Source of the DNA: an uncultured Pelagibacteraceae bacterium
GTDB taxonomy: Bacteria; Pseudomonadota; Alphaproteobacteria; Pelagibacterales; Pelagibacteraceae
NCBI GenBank assembly: GCA_902598015.1
Contig: CACJZT010000002.1
Location: 120,199 to 184,198 of the forward strand
DNA length: 64,000 nucleotides
Reading direction: 5' to 3'
The translations under genes and the position numbers were made by a program. Below the pieces are notes generated by a model. That model had not been told where the DNA came from and did no database searches. It was given only the letters and a program-made list of their open reading frames with translations. This document shows positions 31,180-40,572 of the stretch, piece by piece; positions within the stretch are counted from its first letter, which is position 1; every line of letters begins with the position of its first letter.

Positions 31180-31662
31180 ATGAGTCAAAAATGTAATACT
31201 AAGCAGAGATATAACTCCATTCAAGGTTTAAGATCTTTTAAAGATACTTTACCCACAGAGGCAAAAAGAATAATTAGTAAAAAAGGTAAAATTTATAATG
31301 AAACTTTAGATAATTGGAAATATTTAGTAGGTAAAGATTTATTTAAAGTAAGTTTTCCTAAGTCATATAAAAGTTCAAACAAGTTATCGGGCAGTCGTTT
31401 AAATATTTTAGTAAAGAGGGGAAATGAAATTGACGTTGAGTATTCTAAAAAAGAAATAATAAAAAAAATTAATGTTTTTTTTGGCTATCATGTTTTAGAT
31501 GACATTAAATTGAATACATTTGATGGGAAAATTGAAGAAAGCCATAAAAATACCGCTATTAATGCGACAAAAAATAAACATATAAAGAGCATAAATAATA
31601 TTAAAAATGACAAAATAAAAAACTCACTGTTAGAGCTAAGTAAACATTTTAAAATAAAATGA
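31180..31662 (+). CDS. DciA/DUF721-family protein
   Basis: DNWKYLVGKDLFKVSFPKSYK... DUF721-like domain; order mutY-DUF721-dsbA-smc is common in alphaproteobacteria. Confidence 0.75.
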   Translation: MSQKCNTKQRYNSIQGLRSFKDTLPTEAKRIISKKGKIYNETLDNWKYLVGKDLFKVSFPKSYKSSNKLSGSRLNILVKRGNEIDVEYSKKEIIKKINVFFGYHVLDDIKLNTFDGKIEESHKNTAINATKNKHIKSINNIKNDKIKNSLLELSKHFKIK

Positions 31663-32234
31663 AAAAAATAATTATTGTCTCAATTTTAATTTTTTTTAAT
31701 TTCATTAATGCTAATTCTGAAGTTAAACCAATTTTAGTAGGGAATGCAGACTCAAAAGTTAAGTTGATGGTTTTTGAATCTTTAACTTGCAGTTTTTGTG
31801 CAAATTTTCATAAAAATATTTATCCTAAACTAAAAGAGGATTTTATTGATAAAGGATTGATCTCAATAGAATTTAAAAGCTTCCCATTAGATATCATTGC
31901 ATTTAATGCAACTAAATTAGCGCATTGTAGAAATGATGGTGAGCATGAAATTTTGCATCACCTTTATTTAAATCAAGATAAGTGGATCAAGGGAAAAAAT
32001 GAATTAGAAGCAAATCAAGCTATGAAAAAATTTATTAATAATACTGAATATAATCTTGATTTTGATAAGTGCTTGGCGGATAAAAAAATAGAGGATCATA
32101 TTTTAGAAGACCGAATCGAAGGTGTTAAAAAGTACAAAGTGGACTCTACTCCTACAGTCATAATTAATGGAAAAAAGTTTGAAAATCACTCAAACTACAA
32201 AAAATTAAAAAAATACATAGAAAAACTGATATAA
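31659..32234 (+). CDS. DsbA-family thioredoxin-fold protein, exported
   Basis: Signal peptide; ESLTCSFCANFHKNIYP CxxC site; KYKVDSTPTVIINGKKF. Confidence 0.9.
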   Translation: MKKIIIVSILIFFNFINANSEVKPILVGNADSKVKLMVFESLTCSFCANFHKNIYPKLKEDFIDKGLISIEFKSFPLDIIAFNATKLAHCRNDGEHEILHHLYLNQDKWIKGKNELEANQAMKKFINNTEYNLDFDKCLADKKIEDHILEDRIEGVKKYKVDSTPTVIINGKKFENHSNYKKLKKYIEKLI

Positions 32235-32242
32235 GTCAGTGA

Positions 32243-34816
32243 ATGGAATTTAAAAAAATCCAACTAAATGGATTTAAGTCTTTTGCTGAAAAAACAAATT
32301 TCCTCATTGAAGAAGGTTTAACTGGGATAGTTGGCCCAAACGGTTGTGGCAAATCAAATATAGTGGAGTCGTTAAGATGGTGTATGGGTGAGACATCGGC
32401 AAAAAGTATGAGAGGTTCAGGAATGGAAGACGTTATATTTTCTGGAACTTCAAACAAACCATCAAAAAATATTGCAGAAGTTTTGGTGAGCTTATCAAAT
32501 GACAACAAGGATGGTCCTCTACAATATAATGAGCTCGATGAAATTGAAATAAGAAGAAAAATAGAAAAAGATAAAGGCTCAAAATTTTATATAAATGGGA
32601 AAGAAGTAAGAGCTAAAGATGCTCAAATGTTTTTTGCTGATTTATCAACAGGTGCCCATTCACCTTCAATTATTAGTCAAGGTAGAATTGGAGCATTGGT
32701 CACAGCAAAACCTTCTGATCGAAGAGCTATTTTAGAAGAAGCAGCTGGCATAGCAGGTTTACATGTTAGAAGACACGAAGCAGAATTAAGATTAGGCGCG
32801 GCTGAAAATAATTTAAAAAGGGCAGATGAATTAAGAAGACAACAGGAAAGACAATTAGCAAATTTGCAAAAGCAAGCTGAAGAGGCTGCAAAATACAAAT
32901 CTATTTCAGAAGAAATAAAAAAAGTTGAGGCAGGTTTATATTATTTACGTCTTTTAGAAATTGATAATGAAATTAAAGTAGAGAATGAGATCAACAATGA
33001 GGCTGATGATCAAGTTAAGTCCTTCAATGATAAATTAGAGAATTTAAGCATGAAGATTATTGAAAAGAATAAGAATGTAAATCCTATAAGAGAAAAAAAT
33101 CAAGAAAACTTGTCAAAAATACAAAGGTTAAATTTAGAGTTAAAGAGCTTAGATGAAGAAAAAGACAGGGTTAATGATGAAATTCAATCAATTAGAAAGG
33201 CTTTAAGTGTAATAGATGAAGATATTGTTAGAGAAAAAAGCATAATCATTGATGCAAACTCTAATGAAAAAAGACTTAGAGAAGAAAAAGAAAATTTAAT
33301 TACAGTCGACTCAAAATATTATGAAACTGAAAAATTGTCAGGTTTAGATTTGGTAAATGCAAAAGGAAAATTAAAAGATGAGCAAGATAAGTTAGAGAGA
33401 ATACTAGAAAATCTAAACCTTGATACTCTAAAAAAGAACTCAGAAACTATTGATTTAGCAAGTGAGCAGTTAGATAAAGCAAAAGAAATGCTCTCAGAGA
33501 ACAATATCAATGGTGCAACTAATTTAATAGATGAATGCAAAATAAATCTTTCATTTTTAAAAATGAAAATTAATGAAATGCATGATGATGATTTAGCGAT
33601 AACAGTAACTAAGAAAAATGATGAAATCAAAAGTCTACAAGAAGAATACGCTGAAGCATTTAGTACAAATCAAAATATCAAAAAAGAATCAATTAAGAGA
33701 AGTGAAAGAATTAAAATAATCGATCAAGAAATAGAAAGTTGGAAAAACTTATTGGTAAATTCTGAAAAAATGATTAATGAATTAAATAGTAGAAAAGATA
33801 CTCAACAAAAAAAATTAGATAGCCTAGAAAAACAACCTCAAACACAAGCTGAAAGAAAAGGACAAATATCTGAAAGTTTAAGAATTTCTGAAAAAGAAAA
33901 AAGTGATAATGAAATATTAATAGATGAACTAGATAAAGAGATTAACGAATTAAGAAGCAATCTTAATACAACAAAGGAAGAGTCTATTGAAATAAGAGAG
34001 CGAAAAGCAAGCTCTGGAGCAACAATCGATGGTTTGAATAAAAGAAGAAATGATTTGTTAGAAAGAGTATCAACAGAACTTAATTTAAAAGAAGAAGAGA
34101 TACTAAATTTTTCAAATTTAAAAGATGCATCTGAATATCCAGATACAGTAACACAAGAGGAATTGCTTGATGAAAAAAAAAGAGAAAGAGAAAAATTAGG
34201 CTCAGTCAACTTAAGAGCAGACGAAGAGACTTCAAAATATGAAGATGAAATTAAGAAAATGGAAAAAGATAGACAAGATTTAGTAACTGCAATTATAAAG
34301 TTAAAAGAAAGTATTACTGAACTCAATCAGAAAGGTAGAGAAAGACTTCTAAATGCTTTTGAAAAAGTGAATAGAAAGTTCAATGAAGTTTATACCAAAC
34401 TATTTAATGGAGGTAGTGCAAAACTAGAATTAGTAGACTCTGATGATCCTTTAGATGCAGGATTAGAAATGTTGGTAAGTCCACCAGGAAAAAGATTACA
34501 ATCAATAACTTTATTATCTGGAGGTGAACAAGCCCTGACTGCTTTATCTTTAATCTTTGCAGTGTTTCTTACTAATCCAGCTCCAATATGTGTTCTCGAT
34601 GAAGTAGACGCACCTCTAGATGATGCGAATGTAACAAGATTCTGCAATCTTTTGACGGAACTAACTAAAATTACATCTACAAGATTTATTATTGTAACTC
34701 ACCACGCTTTAACCATGTCTAAAATGGACAGACTATATGGTGTAACAATGCCAGAAAAAGGAATTAGCCAACTAGTTGCTGTAGATCTTCAAAAAGCAGA
34801 GAGTATGGTTGCTTAA
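32243..34816 (+). CDS. smc: Chromosome segregation protein SMC, unusually short (857 aa), no recognisable hinge domain
   Basis: GIVGPNGCGKSNIVESLRWCMGE Walker A; IISQGRIGALVTAKPSDRRAILEEAAGIAGLHVRR; LLSGGEQALTALSLIFAVF signature; CVLDEVDAPLDDANV Walker B. Confidence 0.95.
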   Translation: MEFKKIQLNGFKSFAEKTNFLIEEGLTGIVGPNGCGKSNIVESLRWCMGETSAKSMRGSGMEDVIFSGTSNKPSKNIAEVLVSLSNDNKDGPLQYNELDEIEIRRKIEKDKGSKFYINGKEVRAKDAQMFFADLSTGAHSPSIISQGRIGALVTAKPSDRRAILEEAAGIAGLHVRRHEAELRLGAAENNLKRADELRRQQERQLANLQKQAEEAAKYKSISEEIKKVEAGLYYLRLLEIDNEIKVENEINNEADDQVKSFNDKLENLSMKIIEKNKNVNPIREKNQENLSKIQRLNLELKSLDEEKDRVNDEIQSIRKALSVIDEDIVREKSIIIDANSNEKRLREEKENLITVDSKYYETEKLSGLDLVNAKGKLKDEQDKLERILENLNLDTLKKNSETIDLASEQLDKAKEMLSENNINGATNLIDECKINLSFLKMKINEMHDDDLAITVTKKNDEIKSLQEEYAEAFSTNQNIKKESIKRSERIKIIDQEIESWKNLLVNSEKMINELNSRKDTQQKKLDSLEKQPQTQAERKGQISESLRISEKEKSDNEILIDELDKEINELRSNLNTTKEESIEIRERKASSGATIDGLNKRRNDLLERVSTELNLKEEEILNFSNLKDASEYPDTVTQEELLDEKKREREKLGSVNLRADEETSKYEDEIKKMEKDRQDLVTAIIKLKESITELNQKGRERLLNAFEKVNRKFNEVYTKLFNGGSAKLELVDSDDPLDAGLEMLVSPPGKRLQSITLLSGGEQALTALSLIFAVFLTNPAPICVLDEVDAPLDDANVTRFCNLLTELTKITSTRFIIVTHHALTMSKMDRLYGVTMPEKGISQLVAVDLQKAESMVA

Positions 34817-34818
34817 TA

Positions 34819-35094
34819 ATGGATGAAGACCAGTTTAAAACTCGCCTAAAAATTGCAAAAAAAAAAACCGATAAAGACAAAAAATCTGAAGAGGGAAATA
34901 AAGGCTCAAGTATGGGTTCAGCCTTCAAAATGAGCACAGAATTGGTATCTGCAGTGGCTGTTGGGACAATTATTGGGTTTATTTTAGACAATTGGTTTGG
35001 TACTAAACCCTGGTTAATTTTAATATTTTTTTTTATTGGTGTAATAGCTGGAATTATGAACGTTATTAGATCAGCAAAAAAAATGCAAAAATAG
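34819..35094 (+). CDS. atpI: ATP synthase subunit I
   Basis: Small two-TM protein directly upstream of atpB; SAVAVGTIIGFILDNWFGTKPWLILIFFFIGVIAG. Confidence 0.88.
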   Translation: MDEDQFKTRLKIAKKKTDKDKKSEEGNKGSSMGSAFKMSTELVSAVAVGTIIGFILDNWFGTKPWLILIFFFIGVIAGIMNVIRSAKKMQK

Positions 35095-35101
35095 TAGGCA
35101 A

Positions 35102-35833
35102 ATGGCAGCAAATCCAATGTACCAATTCAACGTTTATAGAATTGGTCCAGAAATTAAAATAAATAACATAGATATTTCGTTCACAAACGCGAGTTTGTTT
35201 ATGGTCATAAGTTCATTAGCAATATTAATTATTTTTAATTTAGGCACGAAGAGATCTATCATACCAAATAAAATTCAATTACTTGCGGAACTCAGTTACT
35301 CTTTTATTTCAAAAATGATAAGTGATACAGCTGGATCGAAAGCTAAGCCTTACTTTTCTTTCATATTTTCTTTATTCATGTTTGTTTTATTTTGTAACAT
35401 GTTTGGGATGATACCATACTCTTTTACTGTCACTAGCCACATCATTGTAACTTTCGTATTAGCAGCATTTATATTTATAGGAGTAACAATAATTGGATTT
35501 ATTAAACATGGGCTTGGATATCTAAAACTTTTTGTGCCAAGTGGAGTTCCAATGGTTTTATTGCCATTAATAGTTGTTATAGAAATAATTTCATACTTAA
35601 GTAGACCAATTAGTTTATCAGTAAGATTGTTTGCAAATATGATGGCAGGCCATACGATGATGAAAGTTTTTGGAGGTTTCGTAGTTAGCTTAGGAATTGT
35701 TGGGGGCTGGCTACCACTAGGTTTTTCAGTTGCATTAACAGGTTTGGAGATATTAGTTGCTTTTCTTCAAGCATATGTATTTGCAATTTTAACATGTATC
35801 TATTTGAATGATGCATTAAATTTACACCATTAA
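35102..35833 (+). CDS. atpB: F0F1 ATP synthase subunit a
   Basis: SLSVRLFANMMAGHTMMKVF; LEILVAFLQAYVFAILTCIYLNDA. Confidence 0.97.
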   Translation: MAANPMYQFNVYRIGPEIKINNIDISFTNASLFMVISSLAILIIFNLGTKRSIIPNKIQLLAELSYSFISKMISDTAGSKAKPYFSFIFSLFMFVLFCNMFGMIPYSFTVTSHIIVTFVLAAFIFIGVTIIGFIKHGLGYLKLFVPSGVPMVLLPLIVVIEIISYLSRPISLSVRLFANMMAGHTMMKVFGGFVVSLGIVGGWLPLGFSVALTGLEILVAFLQAYVFAILTCIYLNDALNLHH

Positions 35834-35852
35834 TTAACATAAGGAGGATATA

Positions 35853-36080
35853 ATGGAATTAGAAGCAGCAAAAATGATAGGAGCAGGACTAGCAGCAATT
35901 GCACTTGCAGGTGCAGGAGTTGGAATTGGGATAATTTTTGGAAATTATCTCTCAGGTGCAATGAGAAATCCATCTGCAGCTCAAAAGCAGTTTCCAAACT
36001 TGCTATTAGGCTTTGCATTAGCGGAAGCGACTGGTTTATTTGGATTAGTTGTTGCATTAATTATTCTTTTCGCGTTTTAA
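35853..36080 (+). CDS. atpE: F0F1 ATP synthase subunit c
   Basis: 75 aa; GAGLAAIALAGAGVGIGIIFGNYLSGAMRNPSAAQ; ...FALAEATGLFGLVVALIILF. Confidence 0.97.
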   Translation: MELEAAKMIGAGLAAIALAGAGVGIGIIFGNYLSGAMRNPSAAQKQFPNLLLGFALAEATGLFGLVVALIILFAF

Positions 36081-36083
36081 TTA

Positions 36084-36674
36084 ATGTTGAAAAAGATAAT
36101 TTTTCAATTTCTAACTTTAAGTCTTATCTTTACTTATAGTGCTCAAAGCGCTGAGAGTGGAGGCATGCCCCAGCTTAATCCCGAGTTTTGGATATCTCAA
36201 ATTTTTTGGTTAGTACTTACTTTTGGATTATTGTTTATAATTTTATCTAAGTTCATACTACCAAAGATTAGTAACAATCTTGAAACCAGAAAATCACAAA
36301 TCTTAGAGAATATCGAAACTGCAGACAAGCAACGGGAAGAAACAGAAAAAAAAGTTAAAGAATTTGATAAAATTATCAATGATAAAAAAATCGAAGCAAA
36401 AAACTTCTTTAATAGTGAAAGACAAAAAGTTTTGGACGATATAAACAATAAAAGATTATCTTTAGAAAAGGATATCGAAAAAGAAATAATAAAAGCTGAA
36501 GAAGAAATAGACCAATTAAAAAAAACTTCTCAAGAGAAAGTTACTAAAATTGCAATTGAGACATCCTCCGATCTAGTTAAACAATTAATTGGTGAAGATA
36601 TAAATAAAAGTAGTCTTTCAGCCATAGTTGAAGATCTTTCTAAAAAAGAAATGGAAAAACATAATGGCATTTGA
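36084..36674 (+). CDS. atpG: F0F1 ATP synthase subunit b'
   Basis: N-terminal TM and long coiled coil; position between atpE and subunit b. Confidence 0.88.
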   Translation: MLKKIIFQFLTLSLIFTYSAQSAESGGMPQLNPEFWISQIFWLVLTFGLLFIILSKFILPKISNNLETRKSQILENIETADKQREETEKKVKEFDKIINDKKIEAKNFFNSERQKVLDDINNKRLSLEKDIEKEIIKAEEEIDQLKKTSQEKVTKIAIETSSDLVKQLIGEDINKSSLSAIVEDLSKKEMEKHNGI

Positions 36675-37161
36675 TGCAACATTTTGGGTAGCAGTTTCTT
36701 TTGTAATATTTTTTGGAGCGCTAATTTATTTAAAAGTTCCGCAAAATGTTAATAATTTATTGAGCAAAATGATTACTGATATCAAAAATGAAATTGATGA
36801 AAGTGAAAAACTCCGAGCTGAATCTAAAAGACTATTGGATGACGCGCAAAAGAAGCTAGATACTGCAAAAATTGAGAGTGAAAAGATTATGCAGCAGTCA
36901 AAAGATGAAACTGAGAGATTTGTAATTGAAATGAATGACAAATTTCATAAATCAGCTGAACTAAAGAAAAGTCTAGCAGAAACTAAAATCTCTCAAATGA
37001 AGGATAATGCCATTAAAGAAATTAAAGATACATCAATTAACATTGCTGTAGAATCTGTGAAAAAAATTATTACAACATCTGTTGATAAGTCTAAACTTGA
37101 CAATTTGTTTAATAAAAATCTTGAAGAAACAAAGACAGAATTAAAGAAAATAAGTTCTTAA
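36664..37161 (+). CDS. atpF: F0F1 ATP synthase subunit b (ATG at 36664 preferred)
   Basis: MAFDATFWVAVSFVIFFGALIYLKVP; coiled-coil domain; overlaps subunit b'. Confidence 0.88.
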   Translation: MAFDATFWVAVSFVIFFGALIYLKVPQNVNNLLSKMITDIKNEIDESEKLRAESKRLLDDAQKKLDTAKIESEKIMQQSKDETERFVIEMNDKFHKSAELKKSLAETKISQMKDNAIKEIKDTSINIAVESVKKIITTSVDKSKLDNLFNKNLEETKTELKKISS

Positions 37162-37209
37162 ACTAAGATAGTTTATCAAATTTTATAAAAATAATGTAAA
37201 TTAAGGAAT

Positions 37210-38667
37210 ATGAATTCAATTGTAATTGGATCAGGTTTTGGTGGCATAGCAGCAGCTCTTAGACTTCGGGCAAAAGGTCATAAAGTCACTTTAATTGAAA
37301 AACAAAAAGATTTAGGTGGAAGAGCGAGAGTATTTAAAAGTAATGGGTTTACTTATGATGGTGGACCAACTGTAATAACTGCTCCTTATTTAATATATGA
37401 AATTTTTAAACTTTTTAATAAAAATCCAGATGATTACATAAAAATAAAAGATTTGGATACTTGGTACAGATTTGTTTTTGAAGATGGAAGCCATTTTGAT
37501 TATTCAGCTGATGAAAAGAAAATGGAAGAACAGATTGAAATAATTAATCATAAAGATGTTGTGGGTTACAGAAATTTACTTAAATTTACAAAAAAAATAT
37601 TTGATAAGGGTTATTCAGAATTATCAGATGTGCCATTTGATAAACCTTCATTTATGTTTAAGCAAATTCCTGCATTGCTAAGTTTAAAAAGTTATAAATC
37701 TGTTTATTCTTTAGTTAGTGGTTTTATTGAAAATGAAAAACTAAGAAGGCTATTTAGTATGCACCCATTATTGGTGGGTGGGAACCCTTTTACTACAACC
37801 TCTATATATGGATTAATTTTGTATTTAGAAAAAAAATGGGGAATTCATTATTCTATGGGTGGAACGGGACAAATCATAAAAGGTTTTGAAAAATTGATGT
37901 TAGAAGAAGATGTTACAATTATTAAAGGTAAAGAAGTTAAAAACTTGCTTACAAAAAATAAAAGAGTTGTCGGGGTTGTAACAAGTGAAAATGAAGAAAT
38001 TAAAGCAGATAACATAATTTGTAATGCAGATCCTCCCGGTGTTTATTCAAAAATGCTAAATAATCAAAAATATAACACTCTATTTAATTGGAAAATAAAT
38101 AGAATGGAATATTCAATGGGATTGTTTGTTTATTATTTTGGAACAAAGAAAAAATACGAAAATGTTGAACATCATACTATAAAGTTTGGCGATAAGTACA
38201 AAGAACACTTGGATGATATATTTGTAAACAAAAAATTAAATAACGATATAAGCTATTACCTACATAGGCCTACCGCGACTGACTCGAGTATGGCACCAAA
38301 AGACCATGATTGCTTTTATGTATTAGTGCCTGTACCTAATAATAAATCAGGAATAGACTGGTCAGTCGAAGGCGAGAATCTAAAAAAACTTGTAATAGAT
38401 AAAATGGAAAAAAGTTTATTACCAAATTTAAGAGAAAATATTGTAGATGATTTTTATTTAACCCCTGATTATTTTGAAAAAGAGTTAAATACAAAATATG
38501 GCTCGGGTTTTTCAATTCAGCCCAAATTTTCTCAATCAGCGTACTTTAGATTTCATAACAAATCTGAGGTTTATGACGGTTTATATTTTGTTGGAGCAGG
38601 CACTCATCCTGGAGCTGGTGTTCCAGGGGTCCTATCATCCGCAAAGGTCTTAGATAAAATTTTGTAA
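37210..38667 (+). CDS. crtI: Phytoene desaturase
   Basis: IVIGSGFGGIAAALRLRAKGHKVTLIEKQKDLGGRARVF; C-terminal YFVGAGTHPGAGVPGVLSSAK. Confidence 0.96.
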   Translation: MNSIVIGSGFGGIAAALRLRAKGHKVTLIEKQKDLGGRARVFKSNGFTYDGGPTVITAPYLIYEIFKLFNKNPDDYIKIKDLDTWYRFVFEDGSHFDYSADEKKMEEQIEIINHKDVVGYRNLLKFTKKIFDKGYSELSDVPFDKPSFMFKQIPALLSLKSYKSVYSLVSGFIENEKLRRLFSMHPLLVGGNPFTTTSIYGLILYLEKKWGIHYSMGGTGQIIKGFEKLMLEEDVTIIKGKEVKNLLTKNKRVVGVVTSENEEIKADNIICNADPPGVYSKMLNNQKYNTLFNWKINRMEYSMGLFVYYFGTKKKYENVEHHTIKFGDKYKEHLDDIFVNKKLNNDISYYLHRPTATDSSMAPKDHDCFYVLVPVPNNKSGIDWSVEGENLKKLVIDKMEKSLLPNLRENIVDDFYLTPDYFEKELNTKYGSGFSIQPKFSQSAYFRFHNKSEVYDGLYFVGAGTHPGAGVPGVLSSAKVLDKIL

Positions 38668-39518
38668 TGAATGAACAAAATTATTTGTCGATATACGCTA
38701 AATCTTTTAATTGGGCAGGTTTCTTTTTACCAAAACAAGTCTACTCTGATTGCTCTAATTTGTACGATTTTTGTAGATACATAGACAATATAGCAGATGA
38801 AAAAGGTGATCTTGATACGAAGTTAAAAAATTTCAATACATTCAAAGAAGATTTCAAATTAAAAAATGAAAATAACCAAATAATTAAAAATATGTGGGCT
38901 TTAATAAATAAATTTGAAATATCACAAAAAATAATTGATGATTTATTCGATGGCGTTGAGGCTGATATAGAATCAAAAGTAGAAATCAACACTGACAAAG
39001 ATCTATATGTTTATTCATATAGAGTGGCTGGAACAGTTGGATTAATGATGGCAAAAATTTTAAATGTCAAAGAAAGATCAGCACTTTTAGGAGCTATTGA
39101 CTTAGGTATTGCAATGCAATTAACTAATATTTCAAGAGATGTTATTGAAGATGAAAGCAATAATAGGTTTTATATAAAAAAGAATTTTGATGAAATTAAA
39201 AGAATTCTAAAAATAGCTGATAAATTTTATAATAATTCTTTTATATCAATTAAAAAAATTCCATTCTTTTTAAGATTTTCGATATTGGTTGCAAGACGAG
39301 TATATAGACAAATTGGAAATGAAATCTTAAAAAAAGGAAACTTAGAAAATTATAATAAATCAGGAAAAATTTATGTAAACAATTTGGGAAAAGTCTTACA
39401 TACAGTGCTATCTATTGGTGATTTAATTAAGTTATATTTTGTAAAAGAAGATAAAAAACTTACAATAAAAGAACATGAGATAATAATGCAAGATATTGAG
39501 TATAATGAAAGATTTTGA
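38667..39518 (+). CDS. crtB: Phytoene synthase
   Basis: SFNWAGFFLPKQ, LYDFCRYIDNIADE, YSYRVAGTVGLMM, AMQLTNISRDVIEDE. Confidence 0.95.
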   Translation: MNEQNYLSIYAKSFNWAGFFLPKQVYSDCSNLYDFCRYIDNIADEKGDLDTKLKNFNTFKEDFKLKNENNQIIKNMWALINKFEISQKIIDDLFDGVEADIESKVEINTDKDLYVYSYRVAGTVGLMMAKILNVKERSALLGAIDLGIAMQLTNISRDVIEDESNNRFYIKKNFDEIKRILKIADKFYNNSFISIKKIPFFLRFSILVARRVYRQIGNEILKKGNLENYNKSGKIYVNNLGKVLHTVLSIGDLIKLYFVKEDKKLTIKEHEIIMQDIEYNERF

Positions 39519-40572
39519 TTACATAATTATTGGAGGAGGCTGTGCTGGTTTAACATTGGCTTATGAGTTAGAGTATCACGATAAACTTAAAAATAAGACT
39601 TTAGCAATTATTGAAAAAAGAGATGAATATAAAAGAGATAAAACTTGGTCTTATTGGAAAACTGTACCTCACAAGTTTGATGACTGTGTAAAAAAAAGAT
39701 GGAAAGATTATACAATCAATTTTAAAGGAAATGTTGAATATAAAGATTGTAAAGAAACTCCTTACGAAAGTATTGATAGTGGACTATTCTACAAAAAAAT
39801 TTTAAATAAAATCAATAAAAATCCTAATATTCAATTCTTTAAAGATATTAGTCAAGTAAATACAGAAAACGCAATTTTATTTAACAGTTTGCCAGATCTT
39901 GAGGATAAAGATTCTAATTTATGGCAACACTTTCAAGGTGTTGAGATTGAAACCGAAAAAGATTTTTTTGATGATCAAATAATGAATTTAATGGACTTTG
40001 ATTGTGATCAAAAAAAAAGTGTTCATTTTTTCTATACACTGCCCTATTCAAAAAAATCAGCTTTAATCGAAACTACGTGGCTTTCAAAAATGGAAGATGA
40101 TAGTGAAAAAGATTATGATAAACAAATTACTGATTACATCGAAAACACTTTAAAATTAAAAAAATATAAAATTAATTATAAAGAAGTTGGGGCCATACCA
40201 TTATTTTATCCAAAATTTAAAAACGACAAAAATACGATTAATATTGGAACTGCTGGAGGTATGACGCGTTTAAGTACTGGCTATACTTTCCTAAATATTC
40301 AAGAACAAGCAGAATATATTACCCAAAACATTGATAAAATAACCCAAACTAGAGCTTTCAATATAAAAAGTAAGTATAAGTTTTTAGATAATGTTTTTTT
40401 GAAAGTCCTAGCTGAAAAGCCAGAGATCATGCCAAATATTTTCTTCAAAATGTTCAAAAGCAAGTCAAAAACAGTAATAAATTTCCTTTCCAATAAAAGT
40501 AATATTTTCGAGGACTTATCCATTATATTAAAGATGCCAAAATGGATTTTTATTAAAGCTGTATTTAAATAA
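39505..40572 (+). CDS. crtY: Lycopene beta-cyclase, CrtY type (ATG at 39505 preferred over 39496)
   Basis: DYIIIGGGCAGLTLAYEL; KTWSYWK; FDCDQKKSVHFFYTLPYSKKSALIETTWLS; GTAGGMTRLSTGYTFLNIQ. Confidence 0.93.
   Translation: MKDFDYIIIGGGCAGLTLAYELEYHDKLKNKTLAIIEKRDEYKRDKTWSYWKTVPHKFDDCVKKRWKDYTINFKGNVEYKDCKETPYESIDSGLFYKKILNKINKNPNIQFFKDISQVNTENAILFNSLPDLEDKDSNLWQHFQGVEIETEKDFFDDQIMNLMDFDCDQKKSVHFFYTLPYSKKSALIETTWLSKMEDDSEKDYDKQITDYIENTLKLKKYKINYKEVGAIPLFYPKFKNDKNTINIGTAGGMTRLSTGYTFLNIQEQAEYITQNIDKITQTRAFNIKSKYKFLDNVFLKVLAEKPEIMPNIFFKMFKSKSKTVINFLSNKSNIFEDLSIILKMPKWIFIKAVFK

Noticed and set aside
33838-34326. 162-aa minus-strand ORF opposite smc
   Set aside because: Ser/Leu/Phe-rich sequence that arises from reading Glu/Lys-rich coiled coil in reverse; other smc antisense ORFs rejected for the same reason.
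37161-37210. Riboswitch or ncRNA in the short intergenic regions (e.g. atpF-crtI, prs-rplY, rnhA-lipoprotein)
   Set aside because: Gaps are only tens of bases and AT-rich, with no recognisable aptamer consensus by eye; a covariance-model scan would be needed.
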